Origin: Sipunculus nudus
Lineage: Eukaryota > Annelida > Sipuncula > Golfingiida > Sipunculidae
Direction of reading: 5' to 3'
Assembly (NCBI GenBank): GCA_026874595.1
Contig: CM049313.1
Coordinates: forward strand, 62,745,659 to 62,809,658
DNA length: 64,000 nucleotides
Shown here piece by piece: positions 25,699 through 37,389 of this stretch. The notes beneath the pieces are model-generated. The model worked only from the letters and a program-made list of their open reading frames with translations. It searched no databases and was not told where the DNA came from. Each line of letters opens with the position of its first letter. Positions within the stretch are counted from its first letter, which is position 1. The position numbers were made by a program, and so were the translations under genes.

Positions 25699-28402
25699 AT
25701 GGCATCCCAAATACTGACCCCGGAGATACATCCATTAAAAAAGAAGACAGACGATATCACAGAAATTGAAAAAAATGACTTTTCCCCGAGCGGACCTGGA
25801 ACGTATAGAGTAAAGGCAACAAAGAGAAAAAATAGGCGACTGAATATATTAAGAACTCTGCCAATTTATGGCGCAATCATGGGTGTGGTAAAGATAACTT
25901 TATCGTTATCATACTTACATGTATGAAAAATAATTGATTCGTGTCCATTTGAACAATATTCCTAATACTAAATGTAAACAATTAATTGCGACATTAGACA
26001 CGCGATATCCCGAGTTTAGTCTGTGCCAAAAAAGAACATTCAAAATACCATCCAAAATGTACCGCAGTTTTACAATAGTCACTGTATTTATCCTACACTG
26101 CTTCTGTTATCGCCCATTTAATCTAACTTATGCCTGCACGCTAGACTACACAAAATATATCGGCTTGTTTTTAGGCATTTTCTTTTTGCCTGCTTGGCTT
26201 GACACTCCTTGATCTACGTGACCTAACCAACAGTTCAACAGAGCGTACCGCAACTCTTTTCTTATGGAGAGGTCTTGGAGGCCTCATCGGCTGTTTGGTA
26301 TCAGGGAATTTCTCAGATAAAATGAACTACCAGATCCTCTACATTGCTCCTTTGGTCATCAACGGAATCATTCTCGCCGTAATTCCCTGGACGACATTGT
26401 TCTGGGCAACCGCTGCGCTTCATGGCTTGTTGGGTCTTTTATTGTGTGCACAAAATTTAGGTGAGTTCTCTGTCTTGTTTGTTAATCTTAAAATGTTTTG
26501 AAACTTGCGGTCGCATGTGATCCCGTTTTTTCCCGTCCGTACACAGCACACGTGTCCATCGTATTTCGACCTGGAGAAGCTGAGTCGAGGGAGCCAGAGA
26601 AGCCCATACCACCTTATCTTTTACTTTAAATAAAACTTCATGTTGTAAATTTTAATTCCAAATAATATTCCAAATTTAAGGAAATAGGGCTATTTCCGAC
26701 CATGCCAGTTTATTGTGCATCTAAAACAAGGAAATTCAAACATTGGTGGGTTCTCTGTCACATTAACCATAAACCTACAGTTACGAATTCTCCTCACACT
26801 TCATTTTTCTTGCATCTGGATATAAGTATTTGCCAAATTAAATTTAAAAGAGATGTTTACTTGCAAACAGCACGGCAAACACACATCCATAGACATAAAG
26901 CATTACACAATTATTGTAAAATAACCATCATTTATTTAGATTAATAAACAAAGTACGTTTTAATGTTTCTCTTATCTTTATCTGGTGATCTGGTATTCTT
27001 GTTGATACACACAAGGCCCTAAAATAATTTAACTGCTTAAATATTTTGGTTTTATTTTCTATATTTCAAAGCACGTGCTTTAATTTCAGTCTCGAACGTG
27101 ATGTGAAATATCATGGCCGGTAATAAAAACAAATAGATCGTTCCTTGCAAACAGACTCTGCCACAGCAAGGCAAACACACATCTAAAGACGCGAAGTATT
27201 ACACAATTTTTGTAAAATTACCAATCTTAATTTAGTATTAAATCTTATAGATTTTAAGTTTACCTTATCTTATTTGGTAAATTAGTATTCTTGCTGATAC
27301 ACAGAAAGCCGAAAATTAAACTGCTTTAATATTTCGGTTATATTTTCTATTCTTAAAAGCATGTGCTTTAATTTCAGTATCGAATGTGATGATAGTCCAG
27401 ATATGGGAAGACAAGAGCGCCCCCTTTCTACAAACGCTTCATTTACTGTTTACAGTCTCTGCATTCCTCTGTCCTCTGTTTACAGCACCCTTTCTAACAC
27501 CCAGGCATAATGAGCATACAAACCCAAGAAATACAACAAGGAAATACTACAGCATGGTAAATGCGTCAGAGATGTTATTTTATGAACGGAATGGCTCTTA
27601 TGTCAAAAACTCCATAGCTGATTTGGAACATCCATTTGATGCGACAGGTGCGGGTGGAAGAAAAACGCGTATCGAGGTACCGTATACCTGTGTGGCTACG
27701 TATCTTTGGTTGACAGCCATTCCATTCATTGTTCAGTTCCTTATGAAGAGACACTGTCGAAAACAAAGTGAAGAAAAAAGAGCAAATTCGAACCAAGGCT
27801 TGGAAAATGTTTCGAGCAAGGCAAAGCAACGTCTGTGTTGGTGTCTCTTCTTCTTAAAAGCCTTTGCGTTCGGTGCTTTGGAACAGAGCTTTTTTGGGAT
27901 TCTGTTCACATACGGCATCCAGGCCTTGAACTGGCAAACTAGAACAGCAGCTTTCCTGTGGACAGTACTGTCAACCTGTAATGGAGCAGGAAGTCTTGCT
28001 GGTGTTTTTGTGTCCAAATATGTTTCTCCGGTAATTATACTATCAATAGACTACGCTCTCATTTTATCTGCTCTACTAGGTGGCGCTTTCGCAATTCATT
28101 TTCATCCAACACTACCATATGTGTTTACTGGTGTATACGGTCTTGGTGTGGCCACGGTATTTGCCTCGAGTCTTTCATGGGCTGAAAGCTTTGTGACCCT
28201 ACCCGGTGGCTTTACGTCAATATATATGGTAGGTTATTCAGTAGGGTTACTTGGCGGGCCGCCCTTGACCGCTTTTTTGTTTGAAGCACTCAGCCATGCG
28301 TGGTTCTGGTATATTCAATTGATTTTTGCAAGTGCCCTCACGTTTATTTATGTGATTTTGCTATTAATGAAGCAACTATCAGCATTTTATTCTAAAACGT
28401 GA
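25699..28402 (+). CDS. MFSD4-like major facilitator transporter (sodium-dependent glucose transporter 1 type), 3 coding exons
   Basis: Complete spliced gene of 499 residues with exons 25699-25887, 26175-26460 and 27378-28402. Exon 1 ends GTG|GTAAAG and exon 2 begins after TTTTAG, both phase 0. Exon 2 ends TTAG|GTGAG and exon 3 begins after TTTCAG, both phase 1, giving VSNVMIVQIW at the join. The start MASQILTP is chosen because it has AACATGG context and is conserved in pseudogene A, whereas the upstream ATG at 25690 is not. Residues 1-50 are hydrophilic. TM1 is about 53-77, followed by 'WRGLGGLIGCLVSG' (94-107) and further hydrophobic segments for a 12-TM fold. A loop near 201-250 carries glycosylation sequons at Asn210, 220 and 230. 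A basic Glu/Lys-rich loop follows TM6. The family is known for Na+-linked sugar transport, but the substrate here is inferred and the usual Asp-Thr before TM5 is replaced by 'QNL'. It is the only intact member of this local family. Confidence 0.88.
26850..27110 (+). repeat. old exon 3 acceptor region stranded in intron 2
   Basis: Diverged duplicate of 27120-27390. It ends in the same polypyrimidine tract and TTTCAG (27085-27090), followed by 20 bases of exon 3 sequence, then breaks. Splicing at this decoy would read V-S-N-V-M then TGA. The downstream copy (27120-27390) is closer to pseudogene A (11262-11530) than to its neighbour. Confidence 0.85.
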
Positions 28403-28833
28403 TATAATTCTGTAAAGGATATGCCCAGAGAGCTTAAGGACGCAAGGAGTGGGCTCATTTACAGACCCAGCGAGAAGAACCGTAAAAAAGATACACTTTA
28501 ATATAAGCCTGACCTCTTTTGCTGCAACTGTAGGCCTTTTTCCACGACCTCAAGTAATTTTCATAGCATTTCCGCGATCATGGGAAAGCGATCACAATTT
28601 GTAATACTCAAAATTTTCATTCCAGATATTCGTCAATATTTTGTCTATATGAAGTCCAATAAGTTACATATGTGTTTTGTAATATAGAGAAAAAAACACT
28701 TCCGTCGTGATTAGAATAAATTAAGCAAATAAATTTTCACATTATTCAGGCTTGTACTGAAAACGAACTAGGAATCTTTCCCCTTAAAAGGGAAATCTCT
28801 TTTCGGATTTCGGGACACTCTTTGTGGTGTTCA
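28403..28833 (+). promoter_or_regulatory. probable 3' UTR with poly(A) signals of the transporter gene
   Basis: The sequence after the TGA is conserved in the pseudogene A flank and in the orphan remnant at 13706. Two AATAAA hexamers lie at 28715-28720 and 28728-28733, about 320 bp after the stop, and are the likely polyadenylation signals. The cleavage site is not determined. Confidence 0.6.
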
Positions 28834-29149
28834 AGTATCTAAGTAGGTGACGGTATTGTATTTTTATTGATTAAACTGCATACATAGGAACAGGTAAGTG
28901 ATGTTAAGAGAGATGTGGAGTTGGAAAATGTTCTTCTTATTTCGAATTTACCCCAATGATGATAAACAAGGTCTACAGGCCTAATGCGAACAATGAGATT
29001 ACACCAGGTATAATGCTTCAATGCTGGACCTTTACTTTTCAAGAACATGTGTAACATGATATGAACAATGCAAGTACTAAACACTTAGAACAAGAAACTA
29101 TTAAACAAACATCACTGCTGCAATTCTGGCATGGATGCACACAAAACAA
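28834..29149. other. no gene seen
   Basis: Spacer between the transporter 3' region and the next repeat element. No conserved frame or element end. Confidence 0.5.
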
Positions 29150-30995
29150 AAACTAGAATATGGGTAGTCAACAAGCGACTATACGTGTATCCTCCAAAAT
29201 CAGAGTGGGAAAGGTGAAGTGAGATTGAGTGTCAAGGGGAACTAGAGTGAGGTGCTTTGCATAATAGCCTTGATGTCTGCAGCCGAAATGTGAATGTAGG
29301 TTGCGCCATCTACCACAAAATCCAGAAAGCTGTCCAAGATGTATGAACATGCAAAATTTAAGGCAGATAAGTCAAACCACTACTGAGATATGAGTGATTT
29401 TAGCCCACGGCAGACAAACATATGGACATGGTGCAAAAATGGTGGCAGGTGGCGCCACCAATTTCTGTCTGATTAAGAGATATGTGAGATCTATACACAT
29501 GCAAAATTTCAGGGGGATAGGTCAAACCAGTGCTAATATATAAGCCTGAATGTGTGCAGTGTATACATAAATATAGGTGGTGCCACCTGCAACAAAATCG
29601 GGAAAGCTATCCAAGATGTATACACATGGAACATTTTAGGCAGATAAATCACATCACTACTGAGATATGAGTGATTTTAGCCCACTGCAGACAAACAGAC
29701 GGACGCTTTGCAAAAATGGTGGCAGGTGGCGCCACCAATTTTGTGTATGATTAAAAGTTATGTGAGATCTATACACATGCTAAATTTCAGAGGGATTTGT
29801 CAAACCAGTCCTTAGATATAAGCCTGAATGTCTGCAGCGTATACATAAATGTAGGTGGTGCCACCTGCCAAAAAATCGAGAAAGCTATTCAAGATGTATA
29901 AACATGCAAAATTTAAGGCAGATAAGTCAAACCACTACTGAGATATGAGTGATTTTAGCCCACGGCAGACAAACAGACAGACGCTGTGCAAAAATGATAG
30001 CAGGTGGGGCCACCAGTTTTGCGTAGGATAAAGAGCTATGTGAGATCTATAAATATGCAAAATTTTTGCCCAATCGGTCAAATGGTTCCTGATATATGAG
30101 CTTGGATGTCTGCAGCGTAAATTTGAATGTAGGTGGCGCCACCTGTCATAAAACAGAAAGCTGTCAAGGATGTATAAACCTGCAAAATTTCAGGTGGATA
30201 ATTCAAACCCAGCTGAGATATGAGTGATTTTATCCCAAGGCAGATGAACAGATGGACGCAGTGCAAAAATGGTTGCAGTTGGCGCCACCATTTTAGTGTA
30301 TGTTATAAAGCTTTCCAAGGGCTACATTTGTGCAAAAACTTTAGCCTTACCAGTTAAACGGTTCCTGAGATATGTAGGTTTATGTGTGGAAACAGACGCA
30401 CAAATGGACGCTGGGCAGAGAGGAAGCGTCAGAGGTCAACCAAAAATGAGGGATAAGCAGTTCACACGTGACCGATCATAATTCCGAATTTAAAAAAATT
30501 TTGCCCAGTGGTTATGGAGGAGTTCTCCGGAAACCTATGCGGCGATGGCGGCAGCGTCGGCATCCGACTGAAAACACAGTATCTGCAAAACTCTATTTTG
30601 ACGGATACAATGATTGTAGCTGGCACCACCAGTCTTATATACAACGAAGAGATATTATTATGCCCAATGTCAGACTGATATGTCAAACCCCTCCTGTGAA
30701 ATAAACAGGGACATACACTGTGCAAATATTATTACAGGTGGCGCCACAAGTCTTGTACACAATAAAGCTACCCGATATGTATTAACATGCCCAATTTAAG
30801 GCTGATGTATCAAATTCCTCTGTAGAAATAAGCAGGCGCAAAAACTGCAAAAGTCAATGTAGGTGGCACCACCTGTCTTGTAAATGAGAATATCATCAAA
30901 GACGCATAGACAGGTCAAAATATCAGTCCAATACATCAAACTTCCCCAGGGTTTGATGCACTGGGCTGAAAAGGCTTAGGTGAGTAAGGTAGTTG
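29150..30995. mobile_element. tandem-repeat element with GGTGGCGCCACC core, copy 1
   Basis: Begins AAAACTAGAATATGGG with a small TAGTC/GACTA hairpin, like the CTAG-hairpin ends of Helentron-type elements read on the other strand. Inside is a tandem array of about 280-bp dimeric units, each carrying two near-palindromes at alternating spacing of about 130 and 148 bp. Perfect GGTGGCGCCACC copies are at 29448, 29725 and 30132. Each unit also has GAGATATGAGTGATTTTA and CAGACAAACAGACGGACG. The right end is unclear (about 30995). No protein frame is conserved between units. The paralogue lies at 40920-41780. Confidence 0.75.
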
Positions 30996-31014
30996 TCCCC
31001 CAGTGACCTGTGAC

Positions 31015-31290
31015 AAATTGCTGCCTCAAGCTACTGCACTGAGTGAACTCTTGACCTGCACCTGGCTAGACTGAGTGAACTTTTGACCTGTACCTCGCTG
31101 CACTGAGTGAACTCTTGACCTGTTGCATAATCTGACACATTTGGTAGTCTGCCAAAGCTAGAAATAAATTCATGCTGAACTTTGGTGCCAAATATGATGC
31201 AGTGAGCAGTCAGCCAAAGCTATAAATAGAATGCAGCTACTGCACTGAGTGAACTCTTGACCTATACCTGGCTGCACTTCTTCCAATCCT
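31015..31290. repeat. short imperfect tandem repeat
   Basis: Repeats of CTGCACTGAGTGAACTCTTGACCTG or close variants at about 31034, 31072, 31100 and 31237, with partial copies between. The surrounding 31140-31380 has a looser repeat of CCAAAGCTA and TGCCAA-type phrases. Confidence 0.7.
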
Positions 31291-31379
31291 GGCACTGTGC
31301 CAAAACTATATATAGAGCTAATGGCCAACATCAAGCCACTGGCAATCTGCCAATGGTAAACCAAGTGCTGCCATCTGTA

Positions 31380-31770
31380 CACAAAAGTGGTCCCTACTTG
31401 AAATAACTTTGAAATTTATTTTCCCAATACAAAATGCTTTTCAGCTTTTTATAAAAAAAAATCAGGAATATATGTAGAATTATTACGGATGCATACTGAA
31501 AGCAAAATTAAAAGACAGATATATCTCATTAATGGCAAATTCTTGACTTGAGTTAGGGTTACAAATAATTTATAATCCACGTACAGTTTGTCTTTATATA
31601 GACACAGAGAACTGAATTTCCATGATTGTAACATTGCCTGGTATGATGAATATCTTAAATCATAAATCTAAATTTTTTAAAAAGCTTTTAAAACTTTCTT
31701 GTCAATTTTAACCAAAGATAACCTGAAATCTAAAGTGGCATGATGTAATAGATGCTGATACACTGGTGCC
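31380..31770. other. AT-rich, nothing recognised
   Basis: No gene or element end was seen. Confidence 0.5.
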
Positions 31771-31779
31771 AGGCTAGAT

Positions 31780-34765
31780 GCAACAGCATAACACAGCTTA
31801 CATATATGGTAAAATGACTCAATTCAATCTCCATTATTCAGCCAAAAAGCATTCATGTGGAACCATTCATGACAATTTTTATAAGAATTATTGTAGGAAT
31901 TATTCTTGTAAAATATTTAACAAACTTGCTTCAGTGGCATCAGTCGAAAAATGTTTCGCAGGTTTATAACTCATATAGGAAGATACAGCAAACTGGCTAA
32001 GTTCAGCTTCCCGTAATTCAGCCATAAAGCAATGAACCAAAACCATTCGAACTAACTTGAATTATCAACATATGAGGATAATTAATGTGTGAGATTAAAA
32101 AATTTGGCCCAGTGGTTTTTAGCTCAGCTGACTGTAAGTCATCTGAGCTATAGCGATCACTCTTTGTCCGTCCGGCAATCCGGTCGTCTGTCCGTTACCA
32201 AGGCACAAATCGTAACCGCTGGACCTGGAATCTTATTACTTTAATTCCAGAGAGGTCCATGAAAAATCTCCTTGGAAACCTTGAATTAGGTCTCTGTTTC
32301 CCATATCCTTTGAGCTATGGCATTCCAAAGTACAGCTCAGAATAATGGAAAATTTGATACGAAAGCTGAAGTATCTGAACAACTAATGCAGAGATCACCA
32401 TAATTGTTTATATGGATATTGATCATGGAGTGTTTCATCAGTTTCTGCAGCCAGGCTGCGCAACCTCTATTTTCTTCGATTTTTTATGAATTTTTTCCTC
32501 TATTTTTGAGACGTTTAAAAATGAGGACATCTGTTAACAGGGCACAAATCGTAAAGAGTGGACCTAAAATCTTCATTCTTGACATTCTGAGAGGCCTATG
32601 AAAAGTCTCTATGGAAACCAGAAATTAGGTCTCTGTTACCCATATCCTTTGAGCTATGGGGCCCCTCAGTACACCCCCCCCCCCCCAGAATAGTGAAAAA
32701 TTTCATACAAAAACTTCAATATCTCATTAACTACATCACTAATAGTCATGATTTTTGGCATACATATTGATCATGAGATGTTTCATCAGTTTCTGCAGAC
32801 TGGTAGCGCCACCTGTATTTTTCAAATTTTTACAATTTTTTCCAGTATTTTTGAGACCTTTAAGGATGTAGTTATCTGTCAACAGGGTTCAAATTGTAAT
32901 GACTGGATCTAGAATCTTCATTCTTGATACTGGGAGACACATGAAAAGTCTCCATGGAAACCTGAAATCAGGTCTCTGTTACCCATATCCTTTGAGCTAT
33001 TGCACTCCAAAGTACAACTCAGAATAATGGAAAATTTGATACAAAAGCTGAAGTACCTGAACAACTAATGCAGAGATCACCATAATTGTTTGTATGGATA
33101 TTGATCATGGAGTGTTTCATCAGTTTCTGCAGCCTGGGTGCGCCACCTCTATTTTTCTTCGATTTTTAACGAATTTTTTTCTCTATTTTTGAGAGCTTTA
33201 AAAATGTGGACATCTGTTAACAGGGCACAAATCATAACAACTAGACCTAGAATCTTCATTCTTTACACACAGGGAGATCCATGAAAAATCTCCATGGAAA
33301 CCTGAAATTAGGTCTTTGTTACAAATATCCTTTGAGCTATGGCACTCCAAAGTACAACTCAGAATAATGAAAAATTTCATACAAAAACTTCAATATCTCA
33401 TTAACTACATCACTGATGCTCATGAATTTTGGCATGCATGATATTGATCATGACGTGTTCCATCGGTTTCAGCAGACTGGGTGCGCTACCTCTATTTTTT
33501 CAAATTTTTACGAATTATTTCTCTATTTTTGAGACCTATAAAGATGTGGCTATCTGTCAACAGTGTACAAATTGTAACAACTGGACCTAGAATCTTCATT
33601 CGTGTCATGCAAGGAGGCCCATGAAAAGTGTCTGTCGAAACTTGAAATTAGGTCTCTGTTTCCCATATCCTTCAAGCTATAGGACTCCAAAGAATCCCTC
33701 AGAATAATGGAAAATTTGATACAAAAGCTGAAGTATCTGAACAACTAATCCAGAGACCACCATGCTTCTTTGCATGGATATTGACTATTGTGTTTTTATT
33801 AGTTTCTGAAGACTGGTGGAGCTACCTGTATTTTTTTTAGAGTTTACGCATTTTTTCTCTATTTTTTAGATATATTAATACAGACACAATCTCAGCATGT
33901 TGGTTAATCTGTTTGATGCTTCAGTTGAATGGTTATATACTAACATTCAGAGGATAAAATTTCCTTCTGCAAATCTCTACCCCGTCAGCTGAGCGTCATG
34001 ACCCATGGGTCACTTGTTGAGAAGAAGATTTTTGTAGCCACTGAGCTAAAATGGGCTGTTATGGCATATGAGTAAATTCAGATTCCCATAACTTAGCCAA
34101 AAGTCACTGAAAAGAGACCATTTGAAGAAACTTCATAAAGCACTACCCTAGGATCATTTCTGTGCGATATTAAACATTTTGGCCCTATGGTTTCAGAGAA
34201 GAAGTTGTTTGTAGCCCTCAGTGTGATACAGGGACTGATGACCCCGTACAAAAAAGGCCGATGCAGGTGGCACCATCAATACTTCAATTTCAGACATGAC
34301 CTATGTCACCAACATTGGCATAAAATTTGGTGATGATAACTCCAGCCGTTTCTGAGATTTAAATTGTAATATGCTGTTTTGCACAGTTAACAAAGTTCAA
34401 CCTCCTGTAACTCGGCCAAAAATCTCCGAACTGGAACCATTCGAACATACTTGAGAAAGATTGTTCCAGGGTTAATTTTTGTAAAATATGGGACAATTGG
34501 GCTGGACAGTTTCGGAGAAGAAGATTTTTAAAAGCTTTTTTAAGCTTTTTCTCTATAAAATCTAGGGAAATGCAGTTAGAAAAAAATAAACAAAATCCGA
34601 TATAGTTTTTTTGGATGACTGATTATTTTCAAAAAATTTGGTGATGCTAGCTCCTGCCGTTTTTGAGATAGTTATGGTTAACGTACAGACGACGCACGAC
34701 GTACGACGCTCGACACACGACGGACGACGCCGCATTATTGCAAAATCTCACAGACTCGCTAAAAA
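31780..34765. mobile_element. older repeat element interrupted by a nested element
   Basis: Two halves (31780-32117 and 34019-34765) belong to one element with phrases such as TCAGCCAAAA, AACCATTCGAAC and GGAGAAGAAGATTTT. The same phrases occur uninterrupted later in the right half (34170-34210 and 34490-34530) and at 41840-42615. The break falls inside the phrase 'GGCCCAGTGGTTTT...GAGAAGAAG'. The right end is a run of CGACGCACGACG-like sequence followed by CTCGCTAAAAAAAT. Confidence 0.75.
32118..34018 (-). mobile_element. complete tandem-repeat Helentron-like element nested in an older element
   Basis: About 1.9 kb. The left end is TTTTAGCTCAGCTGACTGTA, which on the minus strand reads as an 11-bp-stem hairpin (CTCAG-TGACT / AGTCA-CTGAG) followed immediately by CTAAAA. 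The right end is TGACCCATGGGTCACTTGTT, containing a 14-bp perfect palindrome. Between the ends are five tandem units of about 340 bp, whose GGTGGCGCCACC-like cores lie near 32450, 32797, 33130, 33474 and 33808, plus GTCCGTCCGG at the left. No open frame persists, so it is non-autonomous. The paralogous phrase in the host element shows the pre-insertion site. The family is inferred from hairpin plus CTRR plus internal tandem units. Confidence 0.8.
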
Positions 34766-34789
34766 AATAGTTTAATTTTATATATTGGT

Positions 34790-37085
34790 TTTAAATATTG
34801 GTTGGATTCACATATAGGTGAGTTGATATGCTTTGATATTCATTATAAACTACTTCTTAAGTCAAGAGAACTTGCTGTACACAGATAACGCCTTATTTTT
34901 TTTTTTTTTTAATTTGCATGGCTGCTGCTACAAATGCACGCATATTTATAATCCATCCTCGAAGCCTTGGTTAAAAGTCGATATATACATTAATAAGATT
35001 GTAAAAGTCCGATTGGTAATGAAGATCCATCCTTATGCAACAAACATCTTCCATTGTTGAGAGAGTCTATGGGTAACAAACATAATTTGCAACGTCGCCT
35101 TTATTAAACTTATTTTTTATGTTGTGTTTTAAGCAAAACACTATTACACGGCCTTATTCCTCATACCACTCAAGTGGTAGACTGGTTTCCCTTTCGCATA
35201 AACATTCTTGCATAGCACAAGATCAAAAATTAACATAGCAACATTCGACAAGCCACTGGCAATTAAAATATTTAAATTTCATGATCGATGTCCATAAAAT
35301 CATGATTTCCAGCATTAAAGAACATTTGATAGATAAAGTTATAGAAGAACATGCAGACATTTGCAAGAACGTTCAATATACAAAACGTAATACCTGGTAT
35401 AGATACTAAAGGGTGAGAATAAGAGCTCGGTTGTAAACGAAACATAAAACATCACCTGTAGCTTTATTGTATTCAATAATCCTCGAACGTTGTTTATGAA
35501 ATGTTCTATACGAAACTTCATGCGGCTAATTAAGGTACATTGATGTACAAACTAGAAATAAGCTTAATCTTGAAATTGGGAAACCTCCAATGGAATACTC
35601 ATTAAAGCTTGCTTCTTCGCACCAAGACAGGTGATATTACATTAGTATTTGTATTGAATGTTTGATGCACATACAAGTCTTACTACATCAAGCATGTTAA
35701 GCACATCAGAAAGACTGCAACCTGTATAATTTCATACTTATTTTACATGATGCTAAATATATGCGTTCTTCTTATAGATGACCATCAAGATTAATAATAA
35801 ATCCAGCTTCTATTAGGAAAACATTTTAAGCAATGCAATTGTAAAGAAAGGTGAAATTCAAAGCAAATTCTGATATATATGACACAATTATTAAGACACA
35901 TTTTCAAAGGATTCAACCCAAACGAATGTATAGCGCATTCCATACAGCTTATTTAAAGGGCTTCTGCTAAGTTATAGGAATAAGATATGGGAATATTGAT
36001 CCAAAAGGCCCGAAGCAAGGAAACAATGGTGGCTCTTTATTTAAAAAGGAAGAAGCACTACCTGCCGCTCAGATATAACCAGGAAGAGAGTGCAAATATG
36101 CAGTGCTGAATTAGCTGATTGGATATTTATCGAATAATAGATTCTAGAAATAACAAAAAAATTAATTTAATCGGTTGCACTACAACTGTGAATTTAAGCT
36201 AACATTGAAACAAACACCAATTGTAAACTTTAATGAAGTTTTAGAGCTGTTAAAGAATTGTAAAAGACAAATAATATGTTTGGAAATTTTCCTCTATTAG
36301 TTCATCGTAAAGTTCATCTTGAAAGCAAAACACGTTAATTATAATATGCACTCATCAAAAATTTACATTCATGTACCAAGACAAAGTTTGACACAGATGG
36401 AATGAACGTTACCTGGATATCTATCTCTGTGTAAGTTTACCTCGTTATTGAAACTCTTGACATATGCAGAACAAACATATTCAAAAGAACGTGTTGGGTA
36501 CAAATGGAAGACTGCAACCTGCATATATGTGTCTGATATTGCAAAATGTGAAAGATCTGTATTCATCTCGTACAGCGTTGATCAACGCAGCATGCAGGTT
36601 ATATTTGCATATTTCACACACTCTAATAATAATTTGAATGGGGAATTCCAATGCCAGTCCTAATATGCATGTCAGCAGACCAGATACAATGAAAGATTAT
36701 AACCTGCACAAATTAAAAGGTTCCCTCTAAGGATTATTTGATTAACTGAATAAGTAAAAGTGTAACGTCAAGACCTGTAGACCTTTGACACATGTGCCCA
36801 GAGTGCTCTCATCCTTAATAATAAACGTGCTAATACTGAGAATGAATTATCCAATCGCGATATTTACAACATTCTATTATTAGGTGTCAGCTGGATTACA
36901 CAGAATGAAATAATCGTTACTGGTTCATGTATCCGTGGTGATAATTACCTTTGATTATCTTAAGGGATCTTTGAGACCAGTAGTGTTAGACAGAAGGCAC
37001 TGAGGTGTTCTCTCTAAGATGCCACATTCTCACTGAGGTGTCCTTTCTAAGATGCCACATTCTCACATCATTGTCTAAGGACACC
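34790..37085. repeat. segmental duplication, inverted copy, part 2
   Basis: 34800-35260 matches 14640-15080 and 36660-37085 matches 15350-15735, both in direct orientation. 35140-36440 is the reverse complement of about 1050-2500, including one satellite monomer at 36395-36445. Copy 15 kb lacks the middle part. The frame at 36448-36663 has no recognisable product. Confidence 0.8.
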
Positions 37086-37389
37086 TTCTCTTTGGAGTTA
37101 TTGCTTTCGGCACAAGATTTTAAAATATACACGTACTTACAAATTATATTTAAAGAATGGAAGTGATTTTTGCAAATACACAGTTATTTTCATAGAATGT
37201 AATTACATATTCTGATCACACTGGCATTACATAGCTTTTCCATTCAATTTAGAGCAGAGTTTTAATGACTGGACAATAAAATATATGCAATAAACTCTTT
37301 AATCTTTGGCTTATTTTTTTCTTACTTCATATACAAAATCAGCTGTAACAGTGCTTAAATATTTGTATTAAGACATATTATGATGCAGA
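37086..37389. other. AT-rich, probably former intron
   Basis: Lies where intron 2 of pseudogene C would be. No clear match is visible by eye. Confidence 0.4.

Noticed and set aside
27386-28402. Single-exon 338-residue transporter starting at a GTG
   Set aside because: The apparent start is inside a spliced exon. Exons 1 and 2 with matching phases supply the N-terminal membrane segments.
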